Shown here: positions 12,879 to 23,429 of the stretch, piece by piece
Position numbering within the stretch: the stretch's first letter is position 1
Layout: the number at the start of each line of letters is the position of its first letter
Source of the DNA: Diphasiastrum complanatum
Taxonomy: Eukaryota; Streptophyta; Lycopodiopsida; Lycopodiales; Lycopodiaceae
Direction of reading: 5' to 3'
DNA: 64,000 nucleotides
Assembly: GCA_029204225.1 (NCBI GenBank)
Contig: CM055096.1
Coordinates: 77,490,580-77,554,579, forward strand
The notes under the pieces: model-generated
The model's database searches: none
Told to the model about the DNA's origin: nothing
What the model saw: only the letters and a program-made list of their open reading frames with translations
Translations under genes and position numbers: made by a program

Positions 12879-15800
12879 CACACGCACACACGCGCACACA
12901 CAAATTCACACATAAACACACAACAAGGTTACACCCCGATTCGAACAGGTCGATACGAACCGGCTGGTTCGAACCGATTCTTTGAGGTTCGAACCGGTAG
13001 GCCAGGAGGTGCGAACCTGTCTTTTCCATTTAAAAAAAAATGATTTTATCTAAAATGTACAAGTGATATATTCACTGTACAGATACCTAATAGATAAACA
13101 ATTTCCTCTAAATTTACAGATATCAGGAATCAGGATAATCAGATCTGTTGCGACCTATGACCTGTCGTATCAAAACATAATGACCCAAGTTTAAGTCTTA
13201 AGAGAACTGTAGTTAAGACTGACCAATAAGTTGTAAGTTGTAACCATATCCTGGGTACAAGGATCTGCTTGCTAAGGACTCAGGAGACTGGACTCTGGAG
13301 TTGGAACTTGCCACTTCAAACTTGGAATTTAGGGTTTAGAAAGTAGGAGTATAACTGAAATTTAAGGCTTGAGCTCAGAGCTAATAAATTATAATAGTGA
13401 CCACTGACTAGTGACTACTAACTAGTTACTAACTTACTAGTGACCACTTAGTCACTTGACATTGACTAGTCTGATTATTGATATGTATTATGTATTATGG
13501 ATATTAAATGGTAGCTAGGTAGAGTCTAGACCGTAGGAGTCAGGACTGTAGATTGTAATTTTGTTTCAAAGTAAATTGGGTTTAGGAACGGTTCAAACGG
13601 TTCGAACCAGGTTTGAACGATTTGATGATTCGAACCGTGAGAGGCGGTCCAAACCGCAGTTCGATGCAACCTTGACACACACACACACACACACACCATT
13701 GCGCTCGCACAACAAAGAAGAACAAGAAAATATAGAAAAATGGGACTTCTCTGTAATCGACTCCTGTGAGAGATTTTTTTAAAAGGGAAATCCGATTTGG
13801 AGCTTTCAATTGACCAAATCGGAATTGCGATTCGTGATTCAATGAAACTATAACCAGTAGATTTAACATGTCAAGTGGTTTATAATGATTGTCCGCCCTT
13901 GACGAGAGAGGTCGATTGAAATTTGATTTGGAGATTTCAATCGACCAAATCGGAATCGCGATTCAATGAAACTATAACCACTAGACTTAATGTGTCAAGT
14001 GGTTTATAATGATTGTCCGCCCTTGACGAGAGAGGCCGGTCAAAATATTGAGAGATGAAATCATAGAACCCACGGTTCTCAGAACTGTGGGTCTTGGGAA
14101 CCGTGGGGTGAATGGTACCACGGTTCATGAACCGTGTTACGGTTCCTATATCTAGTTAATTAATTAATTAATTAATTACCAAATTTCACACTCACAAACA
14201 CAGATTCATTTCACACTGCATAGACACAGATTTCACTGCACAGACACAGATTCATTTCACATTGCAGAGACATTTCAGTATTTGGACAGACTTAAATAGT
14301 TTGACATATTTCACATATTCATTTCACAGACACATTTCACAGATTTATATTCACACCTATCACAGACACAGAGCAGAGTTCACAGATTTCACTGACACGG
14401 ACACTTTGTATGGCCTTTTTGTTTGCATATTCTTAGGCTGTTTTTGGGGGTAGGAACAAAAAAAAAAATTTAATTTACTAATTAATCAATTAATTATATC
14501 GTTCACCACGGTTCATCCTAAATTTTAACCGTGGTGAACCGTACACGGTTCATTAATTCTATGGATGAAATAAAGTCTTCTCCATTTACAAGAGTCTCCA
14601 ATTTAGTGACAGTTTGCTTGGGTTAATGCAAAAAATGGCAAAGCAATTTTCATAAAAATTTACGTCTTTTTATGAATTTACTTGGTAGCTTGCATAAGTC
14701 ATTATTGGAAACTGCGTAATTCGGGAAAGAGCAACTAAAAAGATGCAAATACCAACCCTATTACTAATTCCAAGTGAAAAGTACATTCATAATACGAAGC
14801 CCATTCAAGTACATTCCAAAATACGAAGCCCGCTGCACTTGCAAAAGCCAATTTGCATCATCGAAATTTGCTTTAAGGTAGTAGACAAGGACATAGGCCT
14901 ATGTCTTTGTGTAGACTAATAAAAGTTAAAGAGATTGACCATCACGAATAGATATTTGTTGTCCAAGATGGATGATTTGATGGATGGTTTGATGGTGTGA
15001 AGCTCTTCACCAATTGATCTCATATCTATCAAGTCAGGGTAAAGGGAGGGATGGTCTTGAAACAACTTTTGATTTGTATTCTAATCTTTTGTTGCGTTCA
15101 TAATTTTTTTCATAGATTCATTAATGTCTATGCATTACTCTCAACAAATGTTCATTTAGAAAAGCACATGTTAGAATGCCCGTTTTCTGTTGTAATGAGA
15201 CTAATGGAGTTGCTAGGAGCCTTGTTGATCTCTTGGTATCCTACCATGGCTTGATCCTTGACAACTATCATTTGCTCAAGAATTGAAATGAATTTGGTTG
15301 ATTCTATATACTTGCACATAGGTTAGTAATTTTTAGATCTTTTTGCTTGATAAGCATCCTTTGAGGCCACAACACTTGTTCATAATCTGTTGTGTTGTGT
15401 CTTATAATGTTTAGCCCTTTTGAATTGGTGTGAAATGCTAGTTGCTGGATTATTATCTAAGACTAGCACCCACAGTATGGTTAGCTCAACAATCCAGTGA
15501 ACTTAAAAAATGAACCAAGGTTTAGAACTTGGAAATATTGAGTGTCTACAACATAGGAGATATAAAATTAATTGGCCACACATGAAGTTATATGTGAAAA
15601 ATAATCCAATAGAATAGTGTCAACTAGCTAGATTACAACACTGAAGTAATTCATCAGTTGTTATTGGGTTGTTATGTTAATAGGCAAATTCTAAGTTGAT
15701 TTTAGGGTGGTTCAAGCAGAGGTACTCAATAGGGTGGTTCAATTCTTGTAGTTAAATGGTGGAGCTTTGATGCACTTTAGCTAGTCAAAGTCATATTCTG

Positions 15801-18800
15801 AGTCTAATCTAAGGTTTTTGGGATCTTTATTTGAGTATGCCTTGGTGGAATGCTTGTATAACGAGCAGCTCTATCTTATCTATTTGAGCTTAATTCTCCT
15901 CCTTGAAGTTCTACTGAAACTAATGTCCTGTGAAGTTGAGATGTATTGAAAATTGCTTCTATTTTTTGTTGGGCGTTTGAAAAGTATCTTGACTTTCACA
16001 TGACTTTTAATTGTTCAAGCACTCGTGTAAGAATGAAATTAATTTTAGGAAGTGGTGTGTCAACATTTGAAAGTTATGTCTCCTTTGTAACTTTGGTACA
16101 TCCTTGGTGCATGATTATAAGGTGGCACTTCCTAAACTATTGAGCCGTTCAAGTAGGGACTTTTATTTATTCACAAAATTACAAAATCTAGAAATCAATT
16201 AGTCCTCATTTGTATTCTTTACGAAATTGGTATGGGTGCTAGATCAGATGCTTGGGTATGCTAATGTTGAATTGCATCTTTCTTTGTAATCTCCATCTTT
16301 GTTGATTTCCATTTGGGGAGGATGGAGTAAATATGCATCGACTGGATAGTTGGTTTAGTTTGTTGAGATCCAGAGATTTTGGGGTGGTAGATCCAAAGTT
16401 TATTGAACTTTATGATTTGGGTAATGCGTATAGTAATGTCAATTCTTTATATGGAAACTTTTGGCAAAAGGTTCATGGGAAATCGAAAATTAGTTTTGTC
16501 TTATTTTACCAAGACTATCCAGGACAAAATGAATTGCTAGTCATTCAGTTACTGGAAGTTATGTTACATTCTTCAAGGAAATAATTTGATCGAGAATAGA
16601 AACTCCACTTGGTATGATCACAACGATTGTATCTTAAAAGAGATTTATTATTTGGAAAAATTTATTACCAAAGATTGATTTTTGATAAGCTTGTGTTTGA
16701 TATGATAAGCATGTGTCATGTGTGAGCGTGTAAATATTGGAGGGTATGTTCATGTGTTATGTTTGGATGTACTGATAAGGATGAGGGATGATTTGAGGGA
16801 TGGATCTAGGGACACTAACTGCATTTTGTTTGTAGCTTGAACTAACTTGAGGGATTCTTGCATAGGCTAGCGGTGGCGTAGGCTGGCTATTGTTGTTTTG
16901 GAAGATTAGTAACTTCTATGTCTCAATTGTAGATGATTGTATGAATTTCACATTGAAAGGGATCCAAACATCAATTGTGTTTACAAGTACAAAACCTTAG
17001 ATCAACTACCCTAAGTGCCCCTACTGTTGACGACTGAGACCTGTATAAGTATACCAAGCACTGCAAAGATGATTTTGAGCTATGGTGCTGGGTTTGAGCT
17101 GATTTAGCTATGTTAAGTCATCCTACGGAGTGAACATTTGCATTATGGGATGCATGTGTTTACCACCTGGAGTCAGGCTTAGAGATGAAGGATGTCCAAG
17201 GCTTGGAGGGTAGCTCTTGAATAAAGGTGTGGATGGGTGGAGGGCTGGCTACTAATCAGATTACGTTTTGGATCTTGCTTATGGGAATGTTGGATGCCAA
17301 ACAACAACAAAGGAGCTTGGTAGCTATTTGGTTTTCTGTTGGTAAGATACAAGATAAAAACCCAACATGCCTTAGTTGCTCACCTGCTCTCATAGGTTTC
17401 CTTAGCATCAGTTGAGGGTGTGGTAAGTCGTACCTTCAGGTGGTACAGGTTTCCTTTGCGCTTGGCTTGCGTAATGAGGGCGCTGGTGCTAGCATCAACC
17501 ATGTTGCATGTTTCATCCGTGAATGTCACACACATGCCTGCATCTCCTATCTTCGCAATAGATAGCAGATCTTTCTGTAGTGTAGGCACGTACAAGACAT
17601 CATCTAATCTTCTGTCTCTGCCGTTGGTGTTCAGCCATAGGACTCCTGTTCCGCTCATTTGATGTCTTGGTCCATCTCCTAGAATGATGTATCTGGAGGA
17701 ATCTGTTTTTCGAAAGTCCAACTATCATTTGCTTCGTTGTCACAAAATGTGACGTAGCTCCTGAATCAAGAACTACTTCTTGCACGTCGGCTCTCTCCTC
17801 AGCCATCTTCGATGAGTTTGGCTCCTCTACATACGACGAGCTGTTGGAGGGCTCCTTCCAGCTTAGTGCCTTCTTGTTTCTTGGATTTTGATGGCAATCC
17901 ATCGCTGCATGACCTTTCTTATGACAGAGTACGCATTGAATGTTTGTATTTAACCAACATGTATCAACGGTATGTCTGCCGTGTCTGCATCTAACGCAGG
18001 ATTTCTTGCAATTTTGTTTATTGGAAATACTCTTATCGTTTAAAAGGGTTGTTTCGTTTCTTTTCTTCCCATATTGTTTCCAATCTTAAATAAAAATTTA
18101 AAAGATCTAAAAGAGTTAAAATAATATGTTTGATTATATTTGTATTACGTTCTGGTTGTCTTGTTGCAAATTCCACATTGTGATGTAAGCTAGATAAGTT
18201 TTGGATGGTCATAAATCATAATATTAATGTGGCTTTAACACTTAATGTATGTTCAAATAGCATAGTTCCATAAAATCTGTATGGGCTTAACAGCAGGATT
18301 CATATGATATCTGTCCAGGGCTGTACTGTTGTTTGTATTTGTGGAAAATATTATTCTTTAAAACATGTGTATGAAATGCTACAAGCCATCTAACTATTTG
18401 GCATGCTGATACACTTATATGGATTTGTTATTACTTACCCTTTTCATTTTGTTCTCTATCAACTGAGAGGTCAATTCCCCAAAGTAATTATCTTCATGGG
18501 CTCATTATTACGAGTAATGAAATGGGTGATTGTTCAAAATAGTTGGGTCACCTGATGACATAGTCATGCGTGCCTTTTTACTTAGTTACATGTGTCTGTA
18601 GCATCTCATAAACTGGATTGGCATGAAATTCAAGATTTTGAGTATAAGACTAACGCTGCCCTGAAACCTTAGGCATATATCGTCGGTGTTAGTCTTTCTG
18701 ACTGATTCTGTAAATACGCTTAATGTTTTTGGTTGGAATTTTTAAATATCTATGGTACAGCTTGTGTTATTTCAGCTGATTTGGGTAAAATCTTGTTTTG

Positions 18801-20490
18801 ATGCTCGCTTTATGTAAATCTAGCGTTTTTCTGATTCAGGGCTCAAATGGGCAGGTTTTGGCGAAGGAATCTGAAAAGCAGGTAGATGATGAGGAAATGC
18901 ACTTTCTATCATCAGATACTTGTGTTTTATCTGAAGCAGCTACCATGGAACCTGTTTCTGTTCCCTCAGAGAACTGTTTTGGGAAGGGAAATAACATTTT
19001 ACTAGCACATAGTATTCTTGGTCAGCAGACTCTGGTGAATTCTGAAAAGAGGAGGTTCGCTTGTTGAACTCAGTCTCTTTTCATATTCCAGTTGTTGCTG
19101 TCTTTGGCACATCAGAATATGATGCGGCCAGTAATAAGTTGAAATATTGTCAGGTTCTATAAAAAACAACTACATTTTGTGAATCTTCCAATTTTTCTTT
19201 TTTAAAATGCTTTTTTAAGTCCGTTGTCATGTTGAATCTCTGATAGAAAACTTTGTGCATGTTTAAATGATTTGTTTCTATGTCTAATCACTTGCCTTGA
19301 TGGAGTAGTGTTCAACGCATTGACCTTCTGAACATATGAACTACGGCTGTGCATTGTGGTACAGCAGTGTAAGATGTTTTGGTGCATTATCACCCTTATC
19401 CAAGTCTCCATTGCGGCTTGATCCAGTGGTTGCTTCTGGAAAGGATGGGCAATCATCCTTACTTCAGGTTGTTATTATGAGACGGTGTTTCTAATACTTA
19501 CCTACTGTACACAAGTAACTTTTAAATAAGCTCTTGATTTTTGGCATGAATGAGTTATAACATATTTTTAGTAACTTTATGCATAAATTTGGTTACTAGA
19601 GCACAGCAATGTTATCGTATTTCAAGGTGTTGCTGTGGTGCCAAGTGTAATTTCAATTTTGGAAGCAGGGAAGCAGCTCCTCCCTGGAAGATGCTGCAGA
19701 TGATGCGTTGGGAATTATGATGCAATTATGTGAAACTTCGGAAACTGCTTATTCAGAAGCAGAAGAAGTGCTTTCAAAGTTGCCGTCTAGTGACTGCTTT
19801 CCACACATCCTCACTCCTCTTTCTGTTTATAAAACGGTTGGACAGAGTAACATTTCTGACGATCATAAAGAGAACAGGGCTAATGAGGATTGTGGTCGGT
19901 CTACAACTCCATTTTTAGGCTGGCTATCGGTAATCCTTTTTCACCCATTGTATATATCCACAGATCTGAGTAAATTTTTAAATTCAAAACAAATTTCTGC
20001 TTTTAGTTCAGTTTGATATAGCAGTAAAATGTAGGGCCCACATTTTCTTTTAGAGCTGCCACATGATGAATTTTATGATAGATTAAAATGCATAGTTTTG
20101 GCATTGCTTTTCATAAAGCTCCAATTCAAAATGTTGTCAACAATCCTCAGGAAGGGCAATGTGCCTGTTAATATGAGACGAGGACATTCTGTGACCAAAT
20201 CTCCATTCATTGTATAATATGCTTAATTCCTTCGGGTCTCATCTTGTTTTAGTAACTTTGAGGTGAGACTAACAATCTGGCTGTTTGTCTCGATCTCCCG
20301 TCTTTCTGTTTCTATGTGGCAGCCGTTCCAACTCGAAATAGCTTCTCCAAGTATGGATTTATCTGGGATGCTGTTTCAGGGATCTCGGCATAGCTTTGGG
20401 AATGGTGGAGATGATTTGTACCAGATGAGTTCTGGGGGACTTATGGATTCCCTGAGCCCATCAATGTATCTTTTGAAGGAGTATCGCTAG
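3453..20490 (+). CDS. MYB3R: MYB3R-type R1R2R3 MYB transcription factor (5' exon(s) outside window)
   Basis: Exons: 3453-3547, 3724-3827, 4001-4129, 4304-6113, 18840-19054, 19365-19467, 19669-19929, 20323-20490. All introns are GT-AG and phases join without a break, giving 960 complete codons plus a split first codon, then TAG. The product starts inside R1 (TDVQCLHRWQKVLNP), continues through R2 (KEEDDKIVELVNKYGAKKWS, then GRIGKQCRERWHNHLNP) and R3 ([20 protein letters not shown]). A long effector region follows, with the conserved MYB3R segments YQPPRLTSSDLPFLSYDL and YSPLGVRQMIMPSLNCTTPF. It ends SLSPSMYLLKEYR, like known MYB3R tails. In plants this family binds mitosis-specific activator elements in G2/M promoters and acts in the nucleus. 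Whether this copy activates or represses cannot be read from the sequence. A KEN tripeptide (DDHKENRAN) in exon 19669-19929 could be a degradation signal. Confidence 0.93.
3724..3827 (+). CDS. MYB3R: MYB3R exon: R2
   Basis: It encodes EDDKIVELVNKYGAKKWSVI then AQNLPGRIGKQCRER, including the R2 recognition helix. The acceptor is TTTTCAG. The donor splits the final Arg codon (AG|GTAGG). Confidence 0.93.
4001..4129 (+). CDS. MYB3R: MYB3R exon: R2/R3 linker and most of R3
   Basis: It encodes WHNHLNPNIKREAWSEQEDL then [20 protein letters not shown] and PG. The acceptor is GTATTTCAG and the donor CG|GTACC. Confidence 0.93.
4304..6113 (+). CDS. MYB3R: MYB3R large exon: end of R3 and effector region
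   Basis: This 1,810-bp exon starts with [16 protein letters not shown] (R3 third helix) and ends on a codon boundary at GATCAAG|GTACTC. It carries the Ser-rich effector region and the two MYB3R-conserved blocks: the SSDLPFLSYDL to NCTTPF region at about 5340-5480 and SFGVTPSIMRKRPRPLLSPL near 5540-5600. A basic stretch (RKSSKRGRAARLVQQRP) near 6020-6070 could contribute to nuclear import. Confidence 0.93.
6114..7429 (+). other. Start of the 12.7-kb MYB3R intron, unassigned
   Basis: AT-rich sequence with stops in all frames. I see no transposon termini, RNA gene or coding remnant here. Confidence 0.5.
7430..8990 (-). repeat. 1.5-kb dispersed repeat, inverted partner of 23430-24960
   Basis: The reverse complement aligns by eye along nearly its whole length with 23430-24960. 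Shared blocks include the CTAGATATGGCC/CATATCTAG region near 8800 and 23595, GATGTAAGGGAAGGAAA near 8570 and 23812, AACAATATATTCTTTTG near 8410 and 23997, and TTTATATGCATGCATAAA near 8160 and 24230. No coding frame. It may be a long LTR or retrotransposon noncoding region, but its ends are not sharp. Confidence 0.7.
9343..9720 (-). pseudogene. Copia-type gag (UBN2-like) remnant
   Basis: Two overlapping - strand frames (9343-9567 and 9465-9695) give WKATDGKAIVIVFLNLKDTH and SKEAWDILTRLF then RKKVLTLKMSEGTSISDHLN. This is the middle of a copia gag domain. The frame changes inside a duplicated stretch near 9440-9480 that repeats TCTCATGCTT. No other copia domain is adjacent. Confidence 0.65.
9721..10314 (+). 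other. Unassigned intron sequence
   Basis: Two short overlapping + strand frames (9943-10185 and 10008-10271) have no recognisable domain. I do not regard them as genes. Confidence 0.35.
10315..10887 (-). pseudogene. Ty3/gypsy pol fragment (start of reverse transcriptase)
   Basis: A 190-aa frame contains LLRKYRHVFAWTYKDMKDVS, then HRIPLKPGVRP, ELQHLLDAGFIYEIKHIEWV and SPIVIVSKKNGKHRICVDF. This is the region entering the RT domain, in the style of Tat/Athila-type gypsy elements (FAW-S/T-Y-x-DM). It stops before the catalytic YxDD block, so it is an inactive fragment. Confidence 0.8.
10882..11005. repeat. Two-copy tandem duplication
   Basis: ACATTGATTATGTTTTTC and its diverged copy ACATTGATTATGTTTTTT begin near 10885 and 10956. 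Each is followed by similar TTCATAATG and GTGTGA/CATGTGA blocks. The unit is about 70 bp. Confidence 0.5.
11031..11129. mobile_element. 99-bp foldback element
   Basis: The 30-nt arms 11031-11060 and 11100-11129 are inverted copies matching at 26 of 30 positions. They start TGGAATGAGC on each strand. A second inner inverted repeat, GAGCTAGGCA...TGCCTAGCTC, lies at 11036-11065. It looks like a tiny MITE or foldback, and no target-site duplication is obvious. Confidence 0.6.
11130..11803. other. Unassigned intron sequence
   Basis: It holds only short chance frames on the - strand (11187-11454). There is a small repeated block of TTTTCGAATTGG motifs near 11530-11590. Confidence 0.4.
11812..12644. 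mobile_element. Non-autonomous hAT-like element 1
   Basis: The termini CATAGTTGCAGCGAATC and, inverted, CATAGTTGGAGCGCGATT are flanked by an exact 8-bp direct repeat, GTTTGAAC (11804-11811 and 12645-12652). That is the hAT signature. Subterminal regions are dense in GATTCG/CGAATC words in both directions. The core (12260-12400) is G-rich with repeated GGGGGTTCGGGGG-type blocks. There is no transposase frame. Confidence 0.85.
12797..12875. repeat. (CT)n microsatellite
   Basis: About 39 uninterrupted CT units, followed by a short CA-rich run. Confidence 0.95.
12924..13674. mobile_element. Non-autonomous hAT-like element 2
   Basis: The inverted termini are CAAGGTTACACC and, from the other end, CAAGGTTGCATC. 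Subterminal clusters of GGTTCGAAC/GTTCGAACC lie on both sides. Flanks are ACACACAA and ACACACAC, consistent with an 8-bp duplication but inside CA-rich DNA, so ambiguous. There is no transposase frame. Confidence 0.65.
13675..13697. repeat. (AC)n microsatellite
   Basis: A short AC run directly abutting the right end of hAT-like element 2. Confidence 0.85.
13794..14040. repeat. Two-copy tandem duplication, about 125-131 bp
   Basis: GATTTGGAG begins at 13794 and 13925, and GACGAGAGAGG ends the copies near 13911 and 14035. The copies share TCAAGTGGTTTATAATGATT. A 7-bp gap explains the different offsets. Confidence 0.75.
14062..14563. mobile_element. Non-autonomous hAT-like element 3
   Basis: The termini are CATAGAA...TTCTATG and the exact 8-bp flanking duplication is GATGAAAT (14054-14061 and 14564-14571). 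Subterminal CACGGTTC/GAACCGTG words repeat in both orientations. A (TTAA)n run lies at about 14154-14178. It is non-coding and shares the CATAG terminus with element 1. Confidence 0.85.
14572..17379. other. Unassigned intron sequence
   Basis: Nearly 3 kb without recognisable coding remnant. Frames at 15051-15254, 15946-16143, 16333-16584 and 17227-17415 are isolated and match nothing I know. A short duplicated block, ATACGAAGCCC, lies near 14796 and 14822. Confidence 0.4.
17380..18070 (-). pseudogene. Copia gag C-terminus and protease remnant with two zinc knuckles
   Basis: Read leftwards it has two CX2CX4HX4C knuckles, CVRCRHGRHTVDTC and CVLCHKKGHAAMDC (about 18005 to 17890). The retropepsin start VVLDSGATSHFVT follows near 17760. 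After a frameshift near 17720 come LDDVLYVPTLQKDLLSIAKI and the GNLYHLKV pre-integrase segment. The order and spacing are those of a copia polyprotein. The frameshift makes it non-functional. Confidence 0.85.
18071..18839 (+). other. End of the big MYB3R intron
   Basis: Unassigned AT-rich sequence ending in the acceptor CTGATTCAG. Confidence 0.6.
18840..19054 (+). CDS. MYB3R: MYB3R exon after the 12.7-kb intron
   Basis: It joins in phase 0 to the large exon and encodes GSNGQVLAKESEKQVDDEEM and onward to LVNSEKRR. Reading through would meet TGA at 19065-19067, so the donor GAG|GTTCGC at 19054 is needed. The exon is acidic and Ser-rich and is placed by frame continuity. Confidence 0.8.
19365..19467 (+). 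CDS. MYB3R: MYB3R exon with tandem CAGCAG acceptor
   Basis: It encodes SVRCFGALSPLSKSPLRLDP then VVASGKDGQSSLLQ. The segment resembles the conserved SP-rich segment upstream of the C-terminal helix in MYB3R proteins. The acceptor reads ACAGCAG, so splicing after either CAG stays in frame and differs by one Ser codon. The donor is CAG|GTTGTT. Confidence 0.75.
19669..19929 (+). CDS. MYB3R: MYB3R exon: conserved C-terminal helix
   Basis: Phase 0 at both ends, 87 codons. It encodes EDAADDALGIMMQLCETSET and AYSEAEEVLSKLP, matching the D-x-(I/L)-G-L-M-x-Q-L helix found near the end of MYB3R proteins. It also contains DDHKENRANEDCG with a KEN motif. The donor is TCG|GTAATC. Confidence 0.85.
20323..20490 (+). 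CDS. MYB3R: MYB3R last exon
   Basis: The acceptor is TATGTGGCAG. It encodes PFQLEIASPSMDLSGMLFQG, then further residues, ending SLSPSMYLLKEYR and TAG. The closing SPSxYLLK is the typical MYB3R C-terminus. Confidence 0.85.
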   Translation, partial: PFQLEIASPSMDLSGMLFQGSRHSFGNGGDDLYQMSSGGLMDSLSPSMYLLKEYR

Positions 20491-20820
20491 TTTGAAATGG
20501 TTGGTTCTACGTACTGCGCTTACTGGGTTTGAGGATAGCTGTACGAATTGAATCAATCATGCATGTATACATAAAAGAACCTAGAGATATCACGGTATCT
20601 CTTGGACAATGTTTAACCTCTGTTTGTAAGAGGTATATCTGAGGAATGTAAGTGTTTCATTATGGAGCAAAGAAAAGAGGGATTTTGTTGTGAACTGAAG
20701 CTTTAAGTCATTGTGTTGTTTGACATAATTAGTTTATTGATCCAATCATTTAGCTTAGTGTAAGTGGCCTATGCTCAATTGAATACAGAATATTTCAAAT
20801 AATGCGGGAGTCCTTTTAGA
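20491..20820 (+). other. Probable MYB3R 3' UTR and downstream flank
   Basis: Non-coding AT-rich sequence follows the stop codon. I cannot place the polyadenylation site; the UTR extent is inferred. Confidence 0.4.
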
Positions 20821-21109
20821 TTACTCCAGATTGTCCATGGCTTGTTCTTAGGATGGATGCAAACATGCTAATTGATGTTTTAATCAATTGTTTTATGCAG
20901 CCTACTTGAGCCTACTTGTTTGACAGTCTCCGTCGGAATCTCCTGGAATGTTGATGTTTTTGAAGTAGTCCGTATTAATACACAAAATGAGCATCTGTAA
21001 CATTCCTGAGCATCTGTATTTTGTTGGTTGTTCCCTTTACCATGATGGAAAAATAGTCCTGAAAGCTTGGTTGGTTATGGCCTTCGATCGCCCGAGTGGG
21101 GAATACCTT

Positions 21110-22140
21110 TCTATTTTTAGTTTTTTGCAAACTTTATGATACTAGTATATATTTACAAATGTACAGATGCAAAAAAGATGGCATCCCAAGGCTAGATCAG
21201 TCCAAGTACCCCGTAGGGCAAACCATGCAGACTGAAATAAAAGGTCCATAGCATAGCACACTGCGCAGGGAGGGAGTCCAAAATCACTAAGTGATTACTC
21301 AAAAAGTACGTAGCCAAGCTAAAGCAGGCGGCAGCCGAAAGGGAGTGTGCAGATCCCTAAAAAAAACTTGCTGATTCAGCACCGTCCAAATGTTCCAGAG
21401 AACCATTAACTTGCAGACATGTCAAAAGGTCAAAGAAAAGTGCTCCTGATGTGGGAGTCGCCTAGCAAAATGGTGTCAATCCCAAGAGGTAAGGTGAATC
21501 CCCAGTGGTTGATGACCCAGACAAACTCTGCCCACAGATCCCCTACATCACACTGTACAGTTTCCTCCTCCAATATGCACACCGGGCAAAGGCGGTCATT
21601 GAGAAATAGCCATTTGGCTTACAACTTTAGCAACTTAGTGAGGATGTGGTAAGCAAGATACCTAATCTTCCCAATTGGGAGGGAGTGGGCAGTGCGGAGC
21701 CTTTTTTGCCCCGCAAGCAGAGGAATGAGAAAGTCCCTTTTCTCAGGTGGCAACCGAGATCAAATAAAAACAGCTTATTGGTCGGACTTCCGCTTCCCAA
21801 TTATCGAAGGCATTTTGAGCTCTCAAAGAAAAAGCAGCATTGTGAATGAAAAAAGGTCAGGGAAAACGAAGGGATGATGGTGAATGTGGGTAGCACAGTA
21901 GCTCAGGAGCGAGAAGTCTAGAAACGACTCCGAACCATCCAAGCCAACGGGGGGAGCAGGCGTTATATGCAGAGACCAATATCAGAGGAGGCAAGGTGTA
22001 CGAGAGAGTGCTCATTTTGAGACAAAAAAAGTATAAGAAGCAAGGATCTGGCAAGGAGGAATGAGAACAAGTTGACGCAAGGTAGAGAGGCCTAGTGCAA
22101 GGACAAGGAGAGACGTGGGTGGGCCGAAAAGGAGGTCCTG
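21110..22140 (-). pseudogene. LINE (L1-type) 3' fragment with RT zinc-binding domain
   Basis: Read leftwards, the frame near 21600-21440 gives NDRLCPVCILEEETVQ and then DLWAEFVWVINHWGFTLPLG and TILLGDS. This is the zf-RVT region that ends plant L1 ORF2. The tail (TTTGTACATT-rich, ending in a T/A tract on the + strand near 21112-21180) matches the end of the LINE at 30908. The RT core is absent: a typical 5'-truncated copy. Confidence 0.7.
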
Positions 22141-23429
22141 ATTCTTGAAGGGCCTTGCAAGTGTATCAGCTTACGATTTATGATAGGCAATTAGGCAATG
22201 TTAACAACGATTTCGTGCATTGTTTATTGTTTTTTCATTTTGCCAAACAATAATTAGCATTATAAGCACGAAATTTCATCAAAAGACAACATGTGAAAAT
22301 TGCTAAACTTGGCAAATGCCCAATACAAATTTGCTAATTAAGGCAAAATGTCAAAGTTCCCGTCATTGGAAAAGTTCATGCCGTTTTCAAAAATTCGACC
22401 GACGTCGCTCCACATGGGGAGACCCAACCAATTCGACGGGAGACCCGATCAATTTGATCGACGCCGCTCCACATGGGGAGATCTGATCAATTCTGCTTAA
22501 TTGCTTTACGCATTCAGTAAAGCTGTTTTTGGAAATATGTCAAGCCATGAAAAACCGAAATGGTCAAATGCAAAATCTATTTAACAGAATTGTATTTAGT
22601 TACTTGCTGCATGGGCAATCATAAACTAGACATCTATGTCCAAAAGTTTCTTGATTTTTTTGACCAAGGTGCCATGGCCATTCAACCCGTTAGTAGAGTA
22701 ATTCCAATTGAAAAATCTTAATTAATTTTGTTCTTAATTGAAAAAAATTCTCAATCATTATTTTCCATTTCTGAATCTATCATTGAAGGAATCCTAAGCC
22801 GAGACCTACAATCCTTACAGTGACCGGAAAGATTAAGAAAAGGTTGAAGAAAAACGTGAGCTAGAATTTGTACTATAAAGTTGGAATTTGGAGGAATTCT
22901 TGAGAACTTTGATATTACTGATCAATTGGACTTGAACATTATATGAGTCATTTGTCGAATCTAGAGATTTTAAAAATCTCTACGAGACAAATATATTCCA
23001 ATGGAATCAATTGACTTTTGGACGATTTGATCAGGAAGTGGACGATCTTCGTGGAGGAAGAACCTGTGGTGTGGGACACATGCGATTTGAAAACGGAGAT
23101 ATAAAATTAACTAGATCGGGTTGACCATAGTACGGCCGTAACTCTGAATGATGCTAAAAGCTATTGGTCACAAAAGGGTGTTTTGTCGGAAATTTAAGGT
23201 ATAGGTCATGGCCCCCTACTATGGATATCTTAAATTTATGAAACCGGAAACCGTGAAAGCTATTTCTTTAATCTGAGAATATATTAGTAAATTTCTTAAC
23301 AATAATTAACCCGATTTCACGTGATTTCTTGAATGGTAGTTATGATTACCTAACAACCTTGGATGATGTCATAGGAATGATGAATAAAGCTGTTTTTTAA
23401 TATATGATAATTCTTTCTTGAAAAATCAT
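22141..23429. other. Unassigned intergenic sequence
   Basis: No convincing coding frame. A short direct repeat containing CGCTCCACATGGGGAGA occurs near 22404 and 22465. Confidence 0.4.
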
